A DNA stretch of 7,859 bases, from assembly GCA_013298265.1 (NCBI GenBank), contig JAAFHE010000150.1, positions 1 through 7,859 of the forward strand. Reading direction: 5' to 3'. The notes under the pieces are model-generated. The model did no database searches, was not told the DNA's origin, and was given only the letters and a program-made list of their open reading frames with translations. Shown here piece after piece: positions 1 to 4,314 of the stretch (positions are counted from its first letter, which is position 1; every line of letters starts with the position of its first letter). A program made the position numbers and the translations under genes. This stretch comes from Lysobacterales bacterium. Lineage in GTDB: Bacteria > Pseudomonadota > Gammaproteobacteria > Xanthomonadales > Rhodanobacteraceae.

Positions 1-247
1 TGAACGCGCCGTTCGCACGATTGCCGAGCTGCGCGGTGTTATTGCTGCCGGTCTCGCCAGCGCCGTGCAGGAACAGCAGCAGCGGACAGCGCCGGTTCGC
101 GCAGGCCGCCGGCACCTGGATGCGATACGGCAGCGCGAATCCGTTGCCGCCGTCGACCGTGACCGTGCGGTAGACGAAATCGTTCGCTGTAAGCGCCCAG
201 GCCGGCGCCGCGGCGAACAGACTCAGGGCGATCAATGCAATGCGCAT
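1..247 (-). CDS. Exported alpha/beta-hydrolase esterase, PHB-depolymerase/LpqC-like (partial, N-terminus only)
   Basis: Reading the minus strand from an ATG at 245-247 gives 82 uninterrupted codons that run off the left edge, so only the N-terminal part is present. The protein opens with a Sec signal peptide (MRIALIALSLFAAAPAWA, likely cleaved after residue 18). A beta-rich segment follows (FVYRTVTVDGG at 24-34, then LPYRIQVP). Next is a hydrophobic strand, PLLLFLHGAGETG, in which HGAGETG (61-67) is the oxyanion-hole motif seen in secreted feruloyl esterase/PHB-depolymerase and prolyl-oligopeptidase-like hydrolases. Cys49 and Cys54 in the mature part could form a disulfide in the periplasm. 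The nucleophile Ser, the acid and the His would lie beyond the window. No strong Shine-Dalgarno is visible; the start rests on the signal peptide. It is transcribed divergently from the sulfatase-like gene. Family assignment is good; the substrate cannot be told. Confidence 0.8.
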   Translation of the reverse strand, partial: MRIALIALSLFAAAPAWALTANDFVYRTVTVDGGNGFALPYRIQVPAACANRRCPLLLFLHGAGETGSNNTAQLGNRANGAF

Positions 248-446
248 GCTTGATACTCAGACTGTGAGTTTGCTCGCAGCCATGCTAGCGATGCGCGCGT
301 TCAGGGTTGTGACGAACCTCGCGAAGCCAGCACAACTCTCTTGTCGCGCTGCAGCCTCGCCGCAACAACGGCGTGGCATACACTTAGCTCTTCATTTTAT
401 ATTTGTAACCACTGACACTTATCCACCAACGCCGAGAGGGGCGCCC
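248..446. promoter_or_regulatory. Divergent intergenic/promoter region
   Basis: These 199 bp lie between two divergently transcribed start codons, so promoters for both genes should lie here. The stretch 389-407 is the most A/T-rich part of the window and includes TATATT at 398-403, a plausible -10 element on the plus strand, but no good -35 hexamer lies at the right distance. A dyad, GTTGTG (306-311) and CACAAC (331-336), flanks TCGCGA (319-324) and could be an operator. TGGCAT (374-379) and TAGCT (385-389) keep the GG/GC spacing of a sigma-54 promoter with some mismatches. The reading frame of the plus-strand gene is open back to an ATG at 240, but that extension looks non-coding. All site assignments here are inference. 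Confidence 0.5.
434..441 (+). promoter_or_regulatory. Shine-Dalgarno that decides the sulfatase-like start
   Basis: GAGAGGGG ends 5 nt before the ATG at 447. It is the only good ribosome-binding site near the 5' end of this reading frame. The in-frame ATG at 240 has no such site and overlaps the start of the divergent esterase gene, so 447 is chosen as the true start. Confidence 0.75.
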
Positions 447-2402
447 ATGAACAGCCAGCCGAAGCGACCGAACATCCTCGTCATTCTTGTCGACCAGCTG
501 CGTTTCCCGCGCTTCGCCTACGGCCCCGACGGCGGCCTGGCGCCGGCGCTGAAGAACATCATCGGCTTCCAGGGCGGCGAGGCGGAACTCAATCCCTACA
601 GCCAGTATTTCCCCGGCCTGTGCGCGCTGCGCCGCAATGCCGTCGTGCTGCGCAAGCACACGATCGCCTCGTCGGCCTGCATCCCGAGCCGGGCCGCATT
701 GATGACGGGCCAGTACGGCACACGCACCGGCGTGACCCAGACCGACGGCCTGTTCAAGAACGGCGACGCGGAGAGCTTTCCCTGGCTCGCCGCCGACGGC
801 ATCCCGACCCTCGGCCACTGGTTTCGCGGCGCCGGCTACCGCACCCACTATTTCGGCAAGTGGCACGTCAGCAACCCGCTCGACCACAGCCTTGACGCGT
901 ATGGCTTCGACGACTGGGAACTGTCCTGGCCCGAGCCGCACGGATCCAGCATCAACAACCTCGGTGCGTATCGCGATATCGGCTTCGCCGACCTGGTCTG
1001 CGGCTTCCTGCGCGGGCAGGCGCTGGGGCTGAACTACAACCGCAAGCTCGCCCAGCAGCTGCAGAGCGTGCCGCTCGCGCCGTCGCCAGAACCCGAGCAG
1101 AAACCCTGGCTCGCGGTCGCCTCGTTCGCGAATCCGCACGACATCGCGACCTATCCGGCATTGCCGCGCGGCCTTGATCCCACCGCACCGAAACTCGGCC
1201 CGCTGACCGTGCCCGCCGCCGGCACGCTGGCCAACCCGCCGACCGCAGGCACCTTGCAGTTCGATCTGAATCCGCACGGCTTTCCGCAGGACAACGCCAG
1301 GATCGCGCCGACGACGAACGAGAACCTGCGCGACAACAAGCCCCACTGCCAGTACGACTACTCCTACAAGATGGGCCTGGCGCTGGCGAGCAAGACAGGC
1401 CTCAGTGCGAAGGAACAGGCCGGCCTCGATCCGGTCAGCGCGGCGCTGCTGTCAGCCATTCCGTTCCAGCTCACCGCAGACCCTGAAGACGGCGCCACCA
1501 AGTTCCTGCAGTACTACGCCTGGCTGCAGCATCTCGTCGATGGACACATCCACCGCGTGCTGACCACGCTCGACGAGTCCGGCCTGCGCAACGACACCAT
1601 CGTCGTGTTCATGGCCGACCACGGCGAGTACGGCGCGGCGCATTCGTTCCTCATGGAGAAATGGCATACGGCTTACCAGGAAGCGCTGCACGTCCCCGTC
1701 GTGGTGCAGTCCGCGCGCTTCAACGACAGCGACGAGCTGCGCCAGATCGACGCGCTGACCAGCCACGTCGACATCGTGCCGACGCTGCTTGGCCTGGCCG
1801 ATATCGGCGAACACGAGATCGAGCGCATCGCCGCGCAATTGCGCGAGCAGCGCCCAGTGCCACCGTTCGTGGGCGCCAACCTGGCGCCCCTGGTACGCGG
1901 CGAAACCGACGTCGTCACCGAACCCGATGGCACGCCGCGCGAAGGCGTGCTGTTCGCGACCGACGACGAGATCACCCAGCCGCTGAGCGGCACCGGTGAT
2001 CCGCACCAGATCCACAACGATCGCGAGTACGCGGTGTTCCTGGAACTCGTCGACGCCGTGCGCACCGGCGACAGCCGCGTACCGCACAGCGGGCCGGTCA
2101 GCGATCTCATGCCCGGCCCGGTGCGCCAGCCCAACCATGTGCGCTGCGTGCGCTCGGGCGAGTGGAAACTCGCACGCTATTTCGACCCGAGCGGCGCGCA
2201 CACCGACCAGTGGGAGCTGTACGACCTCGACGGCGACGGCTGCGAAGCCGTCAACCTGCTCGTCACCGACGCGCCCTTCCCGACCCCAATCGCCAATCCG
2301 CCGGCGCCGCATACCGATGCGGAAATTCGCCGCGTAGCCGAACGGCTGCACAGATTGCTTGATCGCTACGAGGCCGAGAAGCTGTCGTGGCCGCAGCGCT
2401 AG
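447..2402 (+). CDS. Sulfatase-superfamily hydrolase (S1 family; PMH/choline-sulfatase-like metal site)
   Basis: A 651-residue enzyme of the alkaline-phosphatase/sulfatase superfamily, which hydrolyses sulfate or phosphate/phosphonate esters with a formylglycine nucleophile. The N-terminus RPNILVILVDQL carries the first metal ligand, Asp16. CIPSRAALMTGQY (from Cys78) is the complete C-x-P-S-R signature whose Cys is oxidised to formylglycine. FGKWH (136-140) supplies the usual Lys and His, and NPHD lies at 229-232. MADHGE gives Asp391 and His392, and MEKWH gives Lys405 and His407. A C-terminal segment with WKLARYF (from 573) and WELYDLDGD (from 589) is the usual sulfatase sub-domain. The DQ plus DH ligand pattern (D16, C78, D391, H392) resembles phosphonate monoester hydrolases and choline sulfatase more than arylsulfatases, which use DD and DN. 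It is longer than the roughly 500-residue members, with extra sequence around residues 235-340. No signal peptide is seen, so a cytoplasmic location is likely. The formylglycine-generating enzyme is not in the window. The family is certain, the substrate unknown. Confidence 0.9.
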   Translation: MNSQPKRPNILVILVDQLRFPRFAYGPDGGLAPALKNIIGFQGGEAELNPYSQYFPGLCALRRNAVVLRKHTIASSACIPSRAALMTGQYGTRTGVTQTDGLFKNGDAESFPWLAADGIPTLGHWFRGAGYRTHYFGKWHVSNPLDHSLDAYGFDDWELSWPEPHGSSINNLGAYRDIGFADLVCGFLRGQALGLNYNRKLAQQLQSVPLAPSPEPEQKPWLAVASFANPHDIATYPALPRGLDPTAPKLGPLTVPAAGTLANPPTAGTLQFDLNPHGFPQDNARIAPTTNENLRDNKPHCQYDYSYKMGLALASKTGLSAKEQAGLDPVSAALLSAIPFQLTADPEDGATKFLQYYAWLQHLVDGHIHRVLTTLDESGLRNDTIVVFMADHGEYGAAHSFLMEKWHTAYQEALHVPVVVQSARFNDSDELRQIDALTSHVDIVPTLLGLADIGEHEIERIAAQLREQRPVPPFVGANLAPLVRGETDVVTEPDGTPREGVLFATDDEITQPLSGTGDPHQIHNDREYAVFLELVDAVRTGDSRVPHSGPVSDLMPGPVRQPNHVRCVRSGEWKLARYFDPSGAHTDQWELYDLDGDGCEAVNLLVTDAPFPTPIANPPAPHTDAEIRRVAERLHRLLDRYEAEKLSWPQR

Positions 2403-2469
2403 TCTCATTTGCGGCATGAGAGGGCGAGCACGGATTCGCACCAGCGGCGCGCCTGAACGGCGGTAACAC

Positions 2470-2517
2470 CATCGCCATCCAGACATCCCGCTTCAAGGAG
2501 TGGACTGGATGGCGATG
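2470..2517. repeat. Perfect 13-bp inverted repeat (stem-loop)
   Basis: CATCGCCATCCAG (2470-2482) is exactly the reverse complement of CTGGATGGCGATG (2505-2517), with 22 nt between. Inside, TCC (2486-2488) can pair with GGA (2497-2499), giving an extended hairpin. There is no T-run, so it is not a standard rho-independent terminator. It could stabilise the 3' end of the sulfatase-like mRNA, belong to a non-coding RNA, or be part of a dispersed repeat. Confidence 0.7.
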
Positions 2518-2619
2518 CAACGTCTGCGCAGCGCGGCGAGATGGCCGCCGCCGCTACAGCGCCCATGAACACAGGCCTCACGGGTTCGGCACCGGCGCCA
2601 CCGCGGCCACCGTAGAAGG

Positions 2620-2653
2620 GCGTGCAAGAAATCCGGGCGTTTCTGGGACACGC
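2620..2653 (+). repeat. Two-part stem-loop in the intergenic element
   Basis: Outer arms GCGTG (2620-2624) and CACGC (2649-2653) and inner arms AGAAA (2627-2631) and TTTCT (2640-2644) pair around an 8-nt loop, with a 2/4-nt internal loop. This is the third hairpin between the sulfatase-like and esterase genes. Significance is uncertain because short GC-rich stems arise by chance. Confidence 0.4.
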
Positions 2654-2845
2654 ACTGAGCTTCTCCTGGCTGCACTGACCATCACGGCCTACCTGCTGCC
2701 AGGAGCAACGCCATCGACCGAACCACCGCGCTGAGGCATGCATGCCGCCGCTGTGTGCGCGCTGAATTGCCGATAGATCGCGACCGGGATGCGTGCATGC
2801 CGCCGCCTACAATCGCGCTCCTGCTTCCCTGCGGCCAGGTTCTGA

Positions 2846-3862
2846 ATGTTCCACACGCTACGCTTCATTCCTGTCGCGTTCGGCGCGCTGCTCGCCGCCT
2901 GTTCCGCATCGCCACCGCCGCCACACGAGTCCGTCACGCCATCGCATGCGGCGGCGAAAGCGGTCACCGCAGCGCCGGCACCGGACGGCACCGACAATCC
3001 CGGCGAAGACGCCAACGACGGCAGCTTTCCGCCATACGCCCTGAGCAACACCGAGATGCGCGAGATCCGCTCCGACCGACTGGGCCGTCGCTATCCGCTG
3101 CTCATCAGCCTGCCGCGCGACTACGCCACCTCAGGCAGCAAGCGCTATCCCGTGCTGTTCATCACCGACGTGAACTACGCGTTCCCGCTGGTGCGCAGCA
3201 TCGGCGCGATGGTCGGCGACAAGGGCGCCGGGCTCGAAGACTTCCTGCTCGTCGGCCTGGGCTACGCCGACGGCGATAGTCCGCCCTATTCCCGCCGCCG
3301 CGACTACACGCCGACGCGCAACGGTCCGCGCGACGCCGTGCCCGACGAATCCGGCCGGCCGCCGCTGCACGGCGAGGCCGAGGCCTACCGGCGCTTCGTC
3401 GCCGAGGAAGTGTTTCCGTTCATCGAGGCAAACTATCGCGCCGACAGCGCTCGCCGCATCTTCGCCGGCCATTCCTACGGCGCGCTGTTCGGTGCCCATG
3501 TGCTGCTGACCGAACCGGCCATGTTCGAGCGCTATGTTCTCAGCAGCCCCTCACTGTGGTTCGACCAGCGCGTGATGTTCGAGCGCGAGCGCCGCTATGC
3601 CGCAACGCATGCCGATCTGCCGGCCAAGGTATTCCTCAGCATCGGCAGCTATGAAACGGTCGCGCCGAAATCCGGCGACCCGCGCTACAACCGGACCCGG
3701 GACATGATCGCGGACCTGCGTGCGTTCGAGGCGCAACTCAGGGCGCGGCGCTATCCCGGCCTGCAGATCGAGTCGATCGTCGTACCCGGCGAAGACCACC
3801 TGAGCGCCTATCCGGCAGCCATCACGCGCGGGCTGCGCTGGGCGCTGCCCGCGCCGCGCTGA
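2846..3862 (+). CDS. Lipoprotein esterase, alpha/beta-hydrolase (putative esterase/IroE-like family)
   Basis: A 338-residue protein with a lipoprotein signal peptide: a short hydrophobic stretch ends in the lipobox LAAC, with Cys19 as the lipidation site and Ser20 next, which predicts outer-membrane sorting. A Pro/Ala-rich, low-complexity tether follows to about residue 60. The catalytic domain starts near SDRLGRRYPLLISLPRDY, typical of the putative-esterase family (esterase D, IroE/Fes-type). The nucleophile elbow is GHSYGALFG with Ser210; LSSPSLWF follows. Glu270 in SIGSYE is the probable acid and His318 in GEDHLSAYP the base, so the triad looks complete. It likely hydrolyses an ester on the periplasmic or outer-membrane side; the substrate is unknown, and a siderophore ester is only one option. 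The start is chosen for the lipoprotein signal. Its ribosome-binding site is weak (AGG at 2837-2839, 6 nt upstream). Large gaps on both sides suggest its own transcription unit. Confidence 0.88.
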   Translation: MFHTLRFIPVAFGALLAACSASPPPPHESVTPSHAAAKAVTAAPAPDGTDNPGEDANDGSFPPYALSNTEMREIRSDRLGRRYPLLISLPRDYATSGSKRYPVLFITDVNYAFPLVRSIGAMVGDKGAGLEDFLLVGLGYADGDSPPYSRRRDYTPTRNGPRDAVPDESGRPPLHGEAEAYRRFVAEEVFPFIEANYRADSARRIFAGHSYGALFGAHVLLTEPAMFERYVLSSPSLWFDQRVMFERERRYAATHADLPAKVFLSIGSYETVAPKSGDPRYNRTRDMIADLRAFEAQLRARRYPGLQIESIVVPGEDHLSAYPAAITRGLRWALPAPR

Positions 3863-3890
3863 TGCAGCGATCAGTAGTCACAAAGCTGAA

Positions 3891-3923
3891 CCGGCGCGCG
3901 TGTACGTCCACGCGTCCAGCCGG
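3891..3923 (+). terminator. GC-rich stem-loop after the esterase gene (possible transcript end)
   Basis: CGCGTG (3897-3902) pairs with CACGCG (3909-3914) over a 6-nt loop. CCGGC (3891-3895) pairs with GCCGG (3919-3923) outside it, with one bulged G and a 4-nt bulge. The hairpin begins 28 nt after the esterase stop codon. No T-run follows, so it may act only as a weak terminator or as a 3'-end stabiliser. Confidence 0.35.
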
Positions 3924-3938
3924 CGTTGGCTACTGTGC

Positions 3939-3960
3939 GCGCTGTGCTGATCCGCAGCGC
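3939..3960 (+). repeat. 8-bp stem-loop downstream of the esterase gene
   Basis: GCGCTGTG (3939-3946) pairs with CGCAGCGC (3953-3960), with one G-T wobble, around the 6-nt loop CTGATC. It lies 16 nt after the preceding hairpin. Without a T-run its role is unclear; it may belong to the esterase 3' end or to the structured leader that follows. Confidence 0.4.
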
Positions 3961-4029
3961 TTCGAAACTGCGCTAGTGAACCTCTGAGCAAGGAAGAACG
4001 AATCTCGGCTTTTGAGTCTGGATAGGTAA

Positions 4030-4084
4030 AGAGTGATCGCTCAGAACCTCTGGTTCTGATTACTCTGGACGCACAGCGGGCCGG
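4030..4084 (+). repeat. Tandem hairpin unit, copy 1
   Basis: This is the first of two homologous units. TCAGAACC (4041-4048) pairs perfectly with GGTTCTGA (4052-4059) around the triloop TCT. AGAGT (4030-4034) pairs with ACTCT (4062-4066) outside it, leaving 6 nt on the left and 2 nt on the right unpaired. The conserved tail 4067-4084 ends in GCGGGCCGG. Comparison with copy 2 shows the stem kept by paired changes, which favours a structured RNA or a protein-bound dyad over chance. Confidence 0.65.
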
Positions 4085-4100
4085 CCGACCAAAGGCCGGC
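4080..4100 (+). repeat. Spacer hairpin between the two repeat units
   Basis: GCCGGCC (4080-4086) and GGCCGGC (4094-4100) form a perfect 7-bp GC stem over the loop GACCAAA. GCG (4076-4078) and CGC (4103-4105) can extend it past a small internal loop. The left arm overlaps the conserved tail of copy 1. The tail of copy 2 lacks the matching right arm, so this hairpin is not repeated. Confidence 0.5.
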
Positions 4101-4124
4101 AACGCAGACGTTTGGAGGGGACGA

Positions 4125-4178
4125 AGAGTAACGCTCGGAACCGCAGGTTCCGATCGCTCTGAACGACCGACGGGCCGG
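4125..4178 (+). repeat. Tandem hairpin unit, copy 2
   Basis: This is the second unit, 95 nt after the first. TCGGAACC (4135-4142) pairs with GGTTCCGA (4146-4153) around the triloop GCA. AGAGT (4125-4129) pairs with GCTCT (4156-4160), the last pair being a T-G wobble. Relative to copy 1, the pair A4043-T4057 has become G4137-C4151, a compensatory change, while the loop bases differ freely. The tail 4161-4178 matches copy 1 at 13 of 18 positions. It ends 136 nt before the fiber gene start. Confidence 0.65.
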
Positions 4179-4303
4179 GGTGTGGATCTGGCGTGAGCAC
4201 ACGTGCAGCACTCCGGCAGTTTGTTCATAACTTCCCTGGTGTACGCAGGGATCTGGCGGGACCTTCCGGGCCGTCTGCTGGCCAGCCAGGTTCCGCATCG
4301 ACC

Positions 4304-4309
4304 GGGAGA
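4304..4309 (+). promoter_or_regulatory. Shine-Dalgarno of the fiber gene
   Basis: GGGAGA lies 5 nt before the ATG at 4315 and fits a standard ribosome-binding site. Together with the signal peptide that follows, it fixes the start. Confidence 0.7.
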
Positions 4310-4314
4310 AAACC

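Larger units (their letters stand above)
2403..2845. other. 443-bp intergenic region, structured, no supportable gene
   Basis: No intact gene is convincing here on either strand. Three stem-loops are visible: TCTCAT/ATGAGA (2403-2421) directly after the sulfatase-like stop, a perfect 13-bp inverted repeat (2470-2517), and a two-part stem at 2620-2653. None is followed by a T-run, so no rho-independent terminator is evident. The plus-strand frame beginning at 2403 reads like protein but is broken by TGA (2454-2456), TAG (2613-2615) and TGA (2676-2678). A 13-bp direct repeat, TGCATGCCGCCGC, occurs at 2739-2751 and 2794-2806. The last part must contain the promoter of the esterase gene, but no clear -35/-10 pair could be picked. 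Confidence 0.6.
3863..4314. other. 452-bp intergenic region, hairpin-rich; leader of the fiber gene
   Basis: No gene is supportable here. The small minus-strand frames lack ribosome-binding sites and protein-like composition. Instead there are at least five stem-loops: 3891-3923, 3939-3960, 4030-4066, 4080-4100 and 4125-4160. The third and fifth are copies of one repeated unit. GGATCTGGCG occurs twice (4184-4193 and 4249-4258). The region ends in a good Shine-Dalgarno before the ATG at 4315. The fiber gene's promoter must lie within it, but I could not choose one with confidence; TTCATAAC near 4225 is a weak -10 candidate. If transcription starts upstream of 4030, the hairpins lie in the 5' leader. 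Confidence 0.6.

Noticed and set aside
240..446. In-frame N-terminal extension of the sulfatase-like protein from an ATG at 240
   Set aside because: It has no ribosome-binding site, overlaps the start of the divergent esterase gene, does not resemble a signal peptide or a sulfatase N-terminus, and a good Shine-Dalgarno precedes the ATG at 447.
384..1346. 320-residue minus-strand open frame opposite the sulfatase-like gene
   Set aside because: Composition is Arg/Val/Ala/Gly-rich with no domain; it is the antisense shadow of a high-GC gene whose motifs are clear on the plus strand.
1452..2486. 344-residue minus-strand open frame
   Set aside because: Also an antisense shadow of the sulfatase-like coding region; no recognisable motif and no start signal.
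2405..2743. 112-residue minus-strand open frame in the intergenic region
   Set aside because: It has no convincing ribosome-binding site, is Arg/Ala/Cys-rich and shows no domain. The hairpins and the competing plus frame suggest a non-coding or repeat element instead.
4125..4178. Possible tRNA-like T-arm (GGTTCCGATC) in the second repeat unit
   Set aside because: No acceptor stem, anticodon arm or CCA end fits around it; the similarity is limited to a few bases of a simple hairpin.
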